A DNA stretch of 64,000 bases. Source: Asterias amurensis (Eukaryota; Echinodermata; Asteroidea; Forcipulatida; Asteriidae). Shown piece after piece: positions 55,901-64,000 of this stretch (position 1 is its first letter; each line of letters starts with the position of its first letter). The notes under the pieces were generated by a model. It did not search any database and was not told the DNA's origin. It saw nothing but the letters and a program-made list of their open reading frames with translations. The position numbers and the translations under genes were made by a program. The stretch is from positions 14,024,501 to 14,088,500 of the forward strand of contig NC_092666.1 in assembly GCF_032118995.1 (NCBI RefSeq), given 5' to 3'.

Positions 55901-58348
55901 CGTGGAAAATCCTTTTTCGAAAACTACGTTATAACTTCAGAGGGAGCCGTTTCTCACAATGCTTTATAAAATCAACAGCTCTCCATTACTCGTTACCAAG
56001 TAAGATTTTATGCTAACAATCATTTTGAGTAATTACCAATAGTGTCCACTGCCTTTAAAGCAGCTCTATTATGTAAATAGGTCAAGATTTATCATATATT
56101 ATCCGGTGAGAAAAAAATACACAATAACACTAAAGTGTCCACAGCTCAATGTCGGCCTTTTATAAATGAAGGACTCTCCTTGCCATTCACTCTTCTGTAA
56201 AACACTCACAACCTTCAATTAGTCGAGTACCATAAGCCATCTACCCTTCATTGCCCGAAACCTCGATGAAATAGCAACGCCTCCAATATTCGATGACATT
56301 TTTAGGTCGCTAGAAAACCTTGACTCAATCTTCAGCGCTAAATCGCTGCGACTGTAGAAAACAAAATCAGGCCATAAAAATGTTGACATCGAAAGTCACT
56401 ATTTTGTATTCGATTTAGATTCAACTGCTCGACCTATTTTTTTTATTATTTTTTTTTAATGGAGCGGCATTTCGTATTGATTTGCCTGGTAAATATTGAA
56501 GCACAGGCCTTTTTATCTGCCAGTGTCAATTGTGATTTATGATAAAATCATAACATACTATCATCCCTTGCACCGGGAAAGCTTGCTACGTTTATTTGAT
56601 GCTACGCACACAGGTTTTAGGTCTAAAAGCGATTTCGTTCCGTTATGTTATTGCACAAAACGGGGTTTGGTTTGTAAGAGACAGTGTTCAAATACTTGTT
56701 GTGACAGTGTGGCTGGTAGGCCTGTACACTGCAAGCACCGTGGTGTTGAAATTAACACCATGGTTTTGATCACATACAGATACCAAAAGAGAATTAAAAT
56801 TAACAAAATAGGGTGCTAAAATAACACCAGTGTAGCTGTTTTGGTAGATAATTAGTCTTTTTTTAACACCCAAAAACATGGTGTGAATATAAACACCCAG
56901 ATTACACAGTGTAGTTTGTATAGGCCTAAATAAAAAATATACTCGTCAATGTTTATTATTACAACCAACGGTCATACACTGCAAAACGAGGGTTGTTAAA
57001 ATTGACACTATACCATGATCAAATTTTAAATAACACTAAATTTTGCCAACACAATTGCATGTGGTGTTACTTTAACACCTCGTGGGTTAAATGTGATTCT
57101 ATATTTGGTATATAGCACCACGCCCTTAATCTAGCCCATAGCCCCAACGTCCTATTAAACCCTAAACCTAAGCCTAACCCGTAAACAACTCACCCATTAA
57201 CCCTAATTGAAAAACTGTTAATTGTAGAAAAGAAAATCCCTTTTCATTTTTGTTTCAGTTACGTGACGAAGAGGAAGAAATTTGAGGTGAACTACATTAT
57301 CAACGGTGTTCTAGGTGCATTAGTAGCTATATCAGGTACGTCATAGGCTACAATTAACAAGGGACCCTTGTTAATTTGCTATCGTGTGAAAGGTGCTTAA
57401 AGGCCATATTATCGTACAGGCCTCGATAACGAGAATGAAAACGAGAACGATAAAAATGCACGCCCTCGATTGGTTGAATTAGCGTGGGCGTCTTCCGGAT
57501 GGAGCATCAAATAGAATCCGTTCTCTTTGCGTCGTTATCGTTATCGTTTTCGTGACCCGGAAACTGGTTTTTAAATGAGATTTTAACTAAAGTTTTACGT
57601 CAGTTTGACCCATTTCTGGAGTAATATAACAGGCACATTATTGTTTTAGAATCGGCTTTGCTAGCAAAAAGGTTGCTGGCAGTGTAAGCACTTGATGTAA
57701 TCCACCATATACATACATACACTGACAAAACATAGAAGTTATTTGAGATCGATCGGCCATCTGGGTCACGAGAGAGTAGTGAAAAACCGATATTAAATTT
57801 TGCATTACATCGATGCCAAGAAAAAATGAACAAAACGTTTCCTGGGCGATAAAACTCCAAACGCGACATAAATAATTTATAACATTATTTATTTCTCATC
57901 AATATTCTCTATAAGAAAATACTTCACATTTCACTTTCCTCGTTAAAGGAACACGTTGCCTTGGATCGGACGAGTTGGTCTATAACAAGCGTTTGAAACC
58001 GTTTGTTATGAAATGTATATGGTTAGAAAGATGTTTTAAAAGTAGAATATAATGATCCACACAAGTATCTCTCAAAATTGCACGGTTTTCTTTTTACGTC
58101 GCGAACTATCACGGTCGGCCATTTATGGGGGTCAAAATTTTGACTCCCATAAATGGCCGACCGTGTTATTGGACGAGGTAAAAAGAAAACCACGCAATTT
58201 CGAGGCATATTTGTGTGGATCATTGTGTTCTACTTTTACATCATCTTTCTAACCATATGCATTTTATAATAAACGGTCAAAAAACGCTTTTCAAAGACCA
58301 ACTCGACCGATCCAAGGCAACGTGTTCCTTTAAGTACATCTGGAATCA

Positions 58349-58379
<31 letters not shown>

Positions 58380-60696
58380 CCATTAGGAATGTACACACAA
58401 AAGCGGAATCTTGAATTAATTGATCTTTGATTACCCAGTACTTCCTTTCGACTATCCTAACCTCCTCCCGGCAGAAGTGTTTTTCTCTCCCCACCCTTCC
58501 CTAGACCATTCATGAGCAACACAAATTTTTCCAATCAAATATTACATAGAGGTTTGATACCTAGTTAGTACTCAATGTGATAATATTATGTATGGTATCC
58601 CCCTCCCAGCTTTGTGTGCATTGGCGAAACCATGGCAAGGCCTCGTAATTGGTATGGTTGGAGCAGTGATAGCGTGCGTTGGCTGTATGGTGACCGAGAA
58701 ACTCTGCATAGATGACCCGGTAGGTGTGGTCCCAGTGCACGCTCTGTCTGCCGTCTGGGGTCTACTAGCCGTTGGTGTCTTCGGTGAGGAAGATACACTG
58801 GATGATCTTAATGGAATGAAAGGTAACTTTATGTCTAGCCTCACTTTTTTAGTAGCTTCTTCCATACACTCTTAAACCTGTAGGTTAAGAATTGAAACCT
58901 TGCCGGTCCCAGGGAATTCTGTCCGCCGTAGATTCAGTTCCCCGTATGGGAAATTAACACTGGCTTCAAAAGAGGGCGCTATCTGAGGAAGTTTTTACAC
59001 AGTTTAGCAGAGGCCTAAGGGGGGACCGAGTCTCCGGGGGACAACTTCTCCTGCCAAACCAACTACTTCTGACAGCGCACTCTTTTTAATCCTCCTCTTC
59101 AAGCCATGAAACACACTCACATTACACCGGTTCTGAAGTCACTACACTGGCTACCAGTCGAATCTCGTATTACTTTCAAACTTCTGTTGCTTATCTTTCA
59201 TTGCATTAATGGTTCTGCTCCTATACATAACATTTCTTTGGTTAAAGCTTATACTCCTTTGCGATCTCTCCGATCTTCCAATACATGCATGCTTCAAAAG
59301 AGTAGCAAGTCATGGGGCGATAGGTCTTTTTCCCATGCTTGACCCACACTCTGGAATGACTTGCCTCTACAAATCTGCAATATTTCTAACATCAATACTT
59401 TCAAGGTTAAGTTGAAAACCACTTTGTTTAATCTCGCCTATTGTGTAACTGGTCTATTTGTCTTATATCCTTGCTGTGTGTGGTTCCCCCCTCCTGTGCG
59501 CCTTGAGCACCGCTTTTTGGAGCCCTATAAATTCTTTATTATTTGTTATTATTATGTTAATTTCCCTTTTATGGGACAGAATCTCTGACGGACGAAATGC
59601 TGGGACACCTGCACGAAATCTATAATAAAAAAATAAAAAATAAAAACGCGGGAAGGCACACCCTTCAAGTGAGGGCGCACTTGAGTTCACCACATTATTC
59701 ATCAAAATAAGTCACCATTCAAAAGTGCAAGGGTTCAATTCAACCAGACCATACATACTACAACAGTAAAAGGGTATAAACGTCAGTTTCATCTCGACAA
59801 AAACTTGTAAAAAAATGTTAAGCTGAACAGTATACTTCACGCTTTAAGGGAACTAACCTGCATCAGATAAAGACATCATGAACAAGAATCACACTATGAC
59901 TTGGTCGACTGCGTAGATGAAGAAACTGTGGCTTGGGCACTTGTTGGAAGAACTACAGGTCAACCAAGACCTCCAAATTTTAGTGATTTTTCCAGTGTTT
60001 CTGGTTGAAATATTTTTGTTTTACTTTCCCGTATTAGGTTTGATGGCTGGAGGTGGGTTCGAGCTACTAGGTGTCCAAGCTTTAGCCTGCGTAGCTATCA
60101 TTGCATGGAGTGCAGTAACCTCATTCATAATCCTCTATGCTCTCGATGTTACAGTAGGCTTACGCGTGCCACTACACGAAGAATTACTTGGTGCTGACAT
60201 TGTGGAGCACTCCCTCAACGGCTCATACGACAAGACAACTGGTAAATGGTGCGATCACCATGGTAACTTACTAACAATCATAAAGGAGGGTCTGAGCGTT
60301 GAGGAGTACATGAAGACAATACGCGAGGTACATGAGGGACTACGGAGGAGTGATGACTCGACCGCCAGCCCCGGTAAAAGATCCGCCTTTGGATTCAGAA
60401 GGAGCGACGTCAGTGAGACTGATGTGAGGTCAATGCAGAAGACTAATCACTCGCCACTGCGGAACACCTCAATCGACCGCGTTGATGACGAGTCAACTCC
60501 CGTTCATGTTAACAGGGACAGACCGAAGCTGAAATGTCGAAGGGTAGCTTCGAATGGGAACAACAGAGGGCGCAGGGATAGGAGCTGGACTGAGAAGGAA
60601 CCGGGTACCAATGAAGACAGCGAAGCAAGGAGGAGGGCGGGCAAAGGGCTGGAAAGAACCTCGTCACGTGATCACACAATCATTGGACACATTTGA
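40693..60696 (+). CDS. amt: Ammonium transporter, AMT family (animal AMT type)
   Basis: Exons 40693-40905, 41431-41951, 51739-51810, 52131-52190, 57259-57335, 58610-58822, 60038-60696; sum 1815 nt = 604 codons plus stop. Strong AMT motifs: WDDATWILTSAFIIFTMQSG, FGLLESGSVSQKNEVNIMVK, TTIVSGAMAERTK, AGAGSVHMVGGVTGLVATL, LWWGWLGFNCGSTYGV, GVVPVHALSAVWGLLAVGVF. The two pore histidines of the family are H201 and H358. The family moves ammonium or ammonia across plasma membranes, usually as trimers with about 11 membrane segments. The last exon adds a cytoplasmic tail of about 170 residues rich in Arg, Ser and Asp. An acceptor (tttaccgcag) just before the start codon implies a noncoding exon upstream. 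Intron 2 is 9.8 kb and repeat-packed. Confidence 0.96.
41431..41951 (+). CDS. amt: AMT coding exon 2
   Basis: Acceptor tcaaaacag, donor gtaagt; residues 72-245. Includes the ammonium-vestibule region, AMAERTK and the first pore histidine H201. Higher GC than the flanking introns. Confidence 0.96.
42139..42484 (+). repeat. MITE-A' copy (AMT intron 2)
   Basis: TTAA at 42135 and 42485; left end shortened (agacagacactcaaaataatt), right cggttccagcgcc. Confidence 0.75.
42628..43003. repeat. Two-unit tandem duplication (about 195 bp each)
   Basis: tatcccctgaccctcattaa at about 42639 recurs as tatcccctgactctaattaa at about 42831. Both units end cagccattttgtc(c/t)tattc. AMT intron 2. Confidence 0.8.
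43062..43439 (+). repeat. MITE-A copy (AMT intron 2)
   Basis: TTAA at 43058 and 43440; left ggcagtggacactattgg, centre gagacctcaag...cttgaggtctc, right tatagtgtccagtgtc. Confidence 0.9.
43479..43835 (+). repeat. MITE-A' copy (AMT intron 2)
   Basis: TTAA at 43475 and 43836; right accaaacgtgtccagtacc. Left end decayed. Separated by 39 bp from the previous copy. Confidence 0.78.
44160..45150 (+). repeat. Pyrimidine-rich minisatellite, about 140-bp unit
   Basis: catctcccccattcctgacc starts at 44531, 44673, 44813 and about 44952. Two unit types alternate (one with cctatcatt ... agtcctaaaacctcc, one with cataccatt ... ttattctcaaccc), so the true period is about 280 bp. The plus strand is almost free of G for 1 kb. 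The long proline/serine frames here are composition artefacts. Confidence 0.92.
45200..46420 (+). repeat. Degenerate repeat array next to the minisatellite
   Basis: ggtttaatattggaggagcc-like cores at about 45236, 45386, 45880, 46165 and 46283, each followed by agtaacca, gacattgg and gtagcaaaac motifs. 45487-45600 also repeats the 45097-45200 join between minisatellite and array (taatgacccacgctata), so a larger block was duplicated. Confidence 0.7.
46873..47220 (+). repeat. MITE-D copy (AMT intron 2)
   Basis: TTAA at 46869 and 47221. Ends aggaacgttactgaattgg / ccaattctgcaatgttcct, imperfect inverse. Part of the same family seems to lie reversed at about 57605-57900. Confidence 0.8.
47696..48030 (+). 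repeat. MITE-A' copy (AMT intron 2)
   Basis: TTAA at 47692 and 48031; left aggcacaatacactcttg, centre acttcagctgaagc, right cgtgaccagtgcc. Confidence 0.82.
48336..48510 (+). repeat. Element with gaagccgaa ends, copy 1
   Basis: tccagattcggctcaggctagc ... gagcctgaagccgaatcc; about 75 percent like 62240-62412 in the opposite orientation. Inside: gcgcgtgctttgcgtacgcgc. Confidence 0.6.
48511..49755. other. AMT intron 2, no recognised element
   Basis: The plus frame 48242-48802 runs across the previous repeat and has no domain. Nothing else seen. Confidence 0.4.
49756..50338 (-). repeat. MITE-A' copy with nested gctaagca-type repeat
   Basis: TTAA at 49752 and 50339; left aggcactggacaccgg, right ccgtacgtgcccggtgcc. 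About 49795-49955 is an inserted stretch with ctgcttaagca/gcttagcc motifs and a 20-bp duplicate tatacttgtgaaatgacagt. Confidence 0.72.
50342..51217. other. AMT intron 2, no recognised element
   Basis: Poly-C at 51187-51199. No frame or repeat of note apart from a small aattggatta inverted motif near 51000-51050. Confidence 0.35.
51222..51583 (-). repeat. MITE-A copy (AMT intron 2)
   Basis: TTAA at 51218 and 51584; left agacagaggacactattgg, right agttaccaatagtgtccact; ends about 150 bp before exon 3. One arm of the central palindrome is lost. Confidence 0.85.
51739..51810 (+). CDS. amt: AMT coding exon 3
   Basis: Acceptor ttgttttcag, donor gtgagt; 72 nt, WGWLGFNCGSTYGVTNFKW. Confidence 0.96.
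52131..52190 (+). CDS. amt: AMT coding exon 4
   Basis: Acceptor tttttcttcag, donor gtgagt; 60 nt, SAVATITASMGGGIAAIFL. Confidence 0.95.
52665..53005 (+). repeat. MITE-A' copy (AMT intron 4)
   Basis: TCAA then aggcactggacactattgg; right end decayed (accaaacatgtagcctacag). Followed by an (aaca)n tract at 53033-53060. Confidence 0.7.
53390..55440. repeat. 193-bp satellite with trimer higher-order repeat (AMT intron 4)
   Basis: About ten units, anchored by acccaattgttctt at about 53542, 53727, 53922, 54111, 54308, 54504, 54695, 54891, 55087 and 55276 (spacing 184-197). 54173-54590 and 54756-55173 are almost identical with an offset of 583 bp, i.e. three units. The outer units are more diverged. 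Paired frames with the same translation at 54205/54788 and 54305/54888 are a by-product. Confidence 0.95.
55476..55810 (+). repeat. MITE-A copy (AMT intron 4)
   Basis: Left flank TATA rather than TTAA; ggcagtggacactattgg ... aagtgtccactgtc, no TTAA at the right. The central palindrome is shortened (tttcgagatctcgaaa). Confidence 0.8.
55859..56054 (-). repeat. Half MITE-A in opposite orientation
   Basis: Starts at the centre (taattctgaggtctcac) and runs to aattaccaatagtgtccact + TTAA at 56055. With the previous copy it makes an inverted pair about 50 bp apart. Confidence 0.8.
56055..56720. other. AMT intron 4, unassigned
   Basis: The plus frame 56496-56819 contains a cysteine cluster (LCYCTKRGLVCKRQC...CC) of unknown meaning; no start or splice support. 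Confidence 0.3.
56724..57130. repeat. Elements with tacactgcaa/acagtgta ends
   Basis: tacactgcaagcaccgtgg at 56726 pairs with ttacacagtgtag at 56913; internal ggtgtt...aacacc repeats. A second, similar one starts catacactgcaaaacg at 56982. Resembles the CACTGTAAA element at 854. Confidence 0.6.
57259..57335 (+). CDS. amt: AMT coding exon 5
   Basis: Acceptor tttttgtttcag, donor gtacgt; YVTKRKKFEVNYIINGVLG; 77 nt, exit phase 1. Confidence 0.95.
57947..58329. repeat. MITE-B copy 5 (AMT intron 5)
   Basis: TTAA at 57943 and 58330; arms meet at ggtcaaaattttgactccc. Full foldback; makes up about 30 percent of intron 5. Confidence 0.93.
58351..58377. repeat. Poly-A tract
   Basis: About 27 A right after MITE-B in AMT intron 5. 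Confidence 0.85.
58610..58822 (+). CDS. amt: AMT coding exon 6
   Basis: Acceptor ccccctcccag, donor gtaact; 213 nt with the second pore histidine H358 in VVPVHALSAVWG. Confidence 0.96.
59030..59640 (+). mobile_element. LINE fragment (3' end of a reverse-transcriptase ORF)
   Basis: Frame 59106-59460 reads HITPVLKSLHWLPVESRI ... RSSNTCMLQKSSKSWGDRSF ... PTLWNDLPLQI ... FKVKLKTTLF, the C-terminal pattern of CR1/L2/Jockey-type LINEs. One in-frame TGA (59340-59342) interrupts it. Then gcgccttgagcaccgc and a (tta)-like tail. 5'-truncated, in AMT intron 6 on the same strand as the gene. Confidence 0.85.
60038..60696 (+). CDS. amt: AMT coding exon 7 (last membrane segments and tail)
   Basis: Acceptor cttcccgtattag; GLMAGGGFELLGVQ, ACVAIIAWSAVTSFIILYAL, then LRVPLHEELLGADIVEHS, the conserved AMT C-terminal region, and a long polar tail ending HTIIGHI; stop 60694-60696. 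Confidence 0.96.
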
Positions 60697-61260
60697 TGTA
60701 TTTAGTCGATGTAAAATTTGCAAACTAACAACAAGGTGTGTTTTGTACTAATAATTATGCCTGCGACCCTTTTCACGGAACTCGGGCAAGTAAAGCTGAG
60801 TATACAGTGTACTAACACACATCGGTGTAAAGAGTAAAAACCACAAATTAATATTGTAGTTTATACTTTGATTAAAGGAATATTATCGGTAATTAAGGAT
60901 CGATCAGGTTTTTTTTCTTTTCTCAATATTAATGTTTACTTTCACAGCATGTGCAGTAACATCACAACACTATCAGCCCAATACATGGCACACATACAGT
61001 TAATAGCAGAAGTATACCTTTGGCATTTAGAGCAGTCCGATGTCATAATAGAAGAAAAAACACGCAGTCATTTGATCAAACTATGGGATTAGAAAGGTAG
61101 CCTAAAGCATAACAAAAATTGTACCCCTTTAATAATCCACAAAAACCAAAGAAACAGTCTTGTCTTTATATAAGATAGACAGCGTCATGCTAATGTATAG
61201 GCAATGTTTTATACAGAAATATACAACACAAGTCACATGTAAAAGCCTTCAACTGGAGTA
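60697..61260 (+). other. AMT 3'UTR and flank
   Basis: No strong polyadenylation signal chosen; AT-rich; no second gene. Confidence 0.4.
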
Positions 61261-61264
61261 TTAA

Positions 61265-61645
61265 AGGCAGTGGACACTATTGGTAATTGTCAAAGACTAG
61301 CCTTCACAGTTGGTGTATCTCAACATATATGCATAAAATAACTAACCTGTGAAAATTTGAGCTCAATCGGTCATCGCACGTGCAAGATAATAATGAAAGA
61401 AAAAAACACCCTTGTCACACGAAGTTGTGTGCGTTTAGATGGTTGATTTCGAGACCTCAAGTTCTAAATCTGAGGTCTCAAAATCAAATTAGTGGAAAAT
61501 TACTTCTTTCACTGAAACTATGGCACTTCAGAGGGAGCCGTTTATTACAATGTTTTATACCATCAACATCTCCCCATTACTCGTCACCAAGAAAGGTTTT
61601 ATGCTAATAATTATTTTGAGTAATTACCAATAGTGTCCACTGCCT
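61265..61645 (-). repeat. MITE-A copy
   Basis: TTAA at 61261 and 61646; ends ggcagtggacactattgg / ccaatagtgtccactgcc perfect; central palindrome nearly intact. Confidence 0.92.
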
Positions 61646-61649
61646 TTAA

Positions 61650-62239
61650 CAGTTCCTATTCGAGTGTTGAGATAAACACAGCAACAAGTTTTTAAGGAGA
61701 CATTTTATGTCCACGCAATCAATAAGAGGACAATCAGCGCTACACCCCACAGGAGAAATAACTTAATACTTTAGTTTTGTGTTCATATCTGATCCATGCA
61801 CATCCACCATAAAAAGCATTGAAAACCACTAACATCACTAACTAAAACAATGACTTATGATTTACCATCCCTTTTACGACACTTAACATTTTCAAATGTT
61901 TATTTTGTCAAAATTTGTGGGTACACCAAGTAAGAATACTTGTCTTTTATATTAACAAACGTGTCAAGTGTTTTTAAACCAAGGTTGATTGGGGTGCGTT
62001 GTCACGCACGTATGGCCTATATACCATGTACTGAATAATGTTTTGAGTGGGCTTTTTTATTAATGTTAAATAAAACAATTCAAAGAAAAGCAAACAAATA
62101 AACTCTGCAACTGTTCTTTGTGTGTCTTGGGTTTCTAGGTGTCTGCCAAACCGCTTTTGTGTTTTCGACGCTATTTCTCATTTCGGGATTTCCCGTTCCT
62201 TCGCCCGGTGAGAAATCTTCGTGGCCGAAAGTGGGTTCG
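61650..62239. other. Intergenic; decayed MITE-A' tail
   Basis: 61890-61976 matches the right end of A' (ggtacaccaag ... aaacgtgtcaagtg). Otherwise nothing. Confidence 0.4.
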
Positions 62240-62412
62240 GTGGCCCTTTTCGAAACATCGGTTTAGGCTTTGAGTTCGGCTTCAGGCTCCGTCCTCTAGT
62301 CTGAAGCCCTGAGCACTTACGCAACGCACGCGCAATAATTGTCGAAACAACTGCGGGGCCAAGCTAACATGAGCCGAATCCCAAGCCGAAGCCGTGATTT
62401 CGAAAAGTATAT
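62240..62412 (-). repeat. Element with gaagccgaa ends, copy 2
   Basis: Opposite orientation to 48336-48510; tttgagttcggcttcaggctc ... aagccgaagccgtg. Confidence 0.6.
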
Positions 62413-62559
62413 TATGAACGCACGCTGAACCAACATTGACCTTATACACTCTGGACTACACTGTGTAAAAAAAGGAGACTCTCAAATGACTACAGTGTAC
62501 TGAGATAGTTGTATAAGGTGCACTTTAAAATAAGTAATGATAGATTCGATAGTTAGTGT

Positions 62560-63026
62560 TTTATACTATCAACAGCTCTCCATTGCTCGTTACCAAGTAA
62601 GTTTTTATGCTATCAATTATTTTGAGTAACATAGTGTCCAGTGCCTTTGAGATTCGAAGATGGACACTATTGGTAATTACTCAACATAATTATTAACATA
62701 AAACCTTTCTTGGTAACGAGTAACGGGGAGAGGTTGTTAGTATAACACATTGTGAGAAACAGCTCCCTCAGTTTTCGATAAGGAAGTAATTTTCCACGAA
62801 TTTGATTTCGAGACCACAGATTTAGAATTTGAGGTCTCGAAATTAAGCATCTGAAAGCACACAACTTTGTGTGACAAGGGTGTTTTTTCTTTCATTATTA
62901 TCTCGCAACTTCGACGACCGATTGAGCTATAACTTTCACATGTTTGTTATTTTGTGCATAATTATGTTGAGATACACCAACTGTGAAGGCTAGTATTGAC
63001 AATTACCAATAGTGTTCAGTGTCTTT
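62560..63026. repeat. Two MITE-A pieces, inverted to each other
   Basis: 62560-62650 is the end piece in minus orientation (ttttatactatcaacagc ... gtgtccagtgcc). 62658-63026 is a nearly whole plus copy (gatggacactattggtaatt ... aattaccaatagtgttcag). Confidence 0.8.
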
Positions 63027-63845
63027 TAATAATGTTTGCAAGAGCAACATGTTAACATTCCAAGTTCAATGTAATTTCCACCTTTGGAACTAAGTCCCCA
63101 CGTACCGGATATTGTTATACAAATATTTCACATTAAGTGGCTTGCATTTACACAGAAAACCCCAGAAATTTCCATTTATAAGGTTCAAATGTCTTGCGCA
63201 CTAGGGCTCAACCAATTCATTGAGATGTTAAGCAGACTAGCTGGCTGACAAGCAAAAAGGCCGGGCACCAGTTACAATCATGTTAATTTATACACGGTAT
63301 TTTGGTTGGTTTGTGCCCTCAACTAGGGAATAATGTACTAAGTAAATACTATAAGACGTGCTTACAAGCTTTTGGAACTCTGGCTGAGGGTATAAAAACC
63401 GAGCTGTGCGGCATTTTTGCGCCACACCTTAAGAGCAGACACTGGAAGCCTATACACCGACCAGGACAGAGACTGAAAATAAGTTTACTGAACTTTTTTC
63501 GTTTCTCAGAGAACTTTAGAAGGTAAGATCAAAGCAAAATTCCATGACACTTTTACCGCAGATATCTGCGCTTAAGGTCGAAAGACCCATTGGCTAAACG
63601 GGATGCCGTTAAAAGGGGTACCGTTAAACGGTGAATACTGTCGGCGTCAAAGTTGTGCTTAATTGGACATCATTTTCTTTCTGGGCGGAGGGGGCCTGTT
63701 CTGGAGTTATGTGCTGAATTTAACCGTAACATTTCTCGCAATCGTTGTTTTTTCTCCGAAGATTTGCTTTATCAAGAAAAAACAGGTTTGACAATGAATG
63801 GGGGTGGGGTGGGGGATTAGATATGTTAAAACTTTTTTTTTTTGA
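63027..63845. other. Intergenic
   Basis: 63195-63300 resembles the gcttagca-type repeat of 25700 and 49795. 63580-63630 has small aaacgg/accgtt inverted motifs. No gene. Confidence 0.4.
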
Positions 63846-64000
63846 AACCATGGTTTATTATTCATGTTAACGATATATGTAACTTATCTGACAAATTATC
63901 ATACTGCCTTTTCGCAGATGATACAAATATTATTATATAACCACCCAAATGTAGACACTGCTGTAAATACTTTAAATACTGAACTAGTTAAGATAAATAA
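63846..64000 (+). mobile_element. Decayed LINE reverse transcriptase, cut by the window edge
   Basis: Translates FIIHVNDICNLSDKLSYCLF then ADDTNI: the FADD catalytic motif of reverse transcriptase in the non-LTR context. The frame then shifts by one, continuing HPNVDTAVNTLNTELVKIN. A broken LINE of CR1/L2-like type running off the right edge. Confidence 0.8.

Noticed and set aside
1-64000. tRNA, rRNA, snRNA genes and LTR-type elements
   Set aside because: None was recognised by eye on either strand. A covariance-model search would be needed to exclude small RNA genes.

Overview
This is animal nuclear DNA: long introns with GT-AG boundaries, host genes typical of metazoans, and more than half of the window made of short DNA-transposon derivatives and minisatellites. 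The gene content (a TRIM-NHL pair, PSENEN, U2AF1, an invertebrate AMT-type ammonium transporter) and the look of the repeats suggest a marine deuterostome, most likely an echinoderm and perhaps a sea star. The species call is inference.

Layout. (1) 1-15.2 kb holds two tandem, same-strand copies of a TRIM-type gene (RING, two B-boxes, coiled coil, NHL-like propeller). Copy 1 enters from the left edge and only its last two coding exons are visible (176-2964). Copy 2 is complete (start 8854, stop 12343, 649 codons by my splice model). Each copy plus its 3' flank is repeated with an offset of about 10.3 kb, which gives natural empty-site/filled-site pairs for later transposon insertions. (2) 15.2-18.6 kb on the minus strand is PSENEN, the gamma-secretase subunit PEN-2 (three coding exons, 101 codons). 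Its last coding bases and 3'UTR have been amplified into a roughly 98-bp minisatellite just beyond the stop codon. (3) 19.6-25.1 kb on the plus strand is U2AF1, the small subunit of the splicing factor U2AF (five coding exons, 230 codons), head to head with PSENEN. From memory, human PSENEN also lies head to head with a U2AF1 paralogue (U2AF1L4), so this pair may be an ancient shared promoter. (4) 25.1-40.6 kb is a gene-poor repeat region. (5) 40.7-60.7 kb on the plus strand is an ammonium transporter of the AMT family (seven coding exons, 604 codons, both pore histidines present). Its introns hold a 140-bp pyrimidine minisatellite, a 193-bp satellite with a three-unit higher-order repeat, many MITEs and a LINE fragment. 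(6) 60.7-64 kb is repeats, ending inside a decayed LINE reverse transcriptase.

The repeat landscape is the most unusual part. At least four non-autonomous families insert at TTAA. MITE-A has more than 20 copies, about 370 bp, with a palindrome at its centre. MITE-B has 5 copies of about 375 bp and is inverted-repeat over its whole length, so each copy can fold into one long hairpin. MITE-C has 2 copies and MITE-D has 1. A separate pair of elements has near-palindromic ends starting TAG and 9-bp target duplications. No complete transposase gene, LTR element, RNA gene or CRISPR array was seen.

All four gene models were built by hand from splice sites, and in each complete gene the summed exon lengths divide by three, which is the main internal check.
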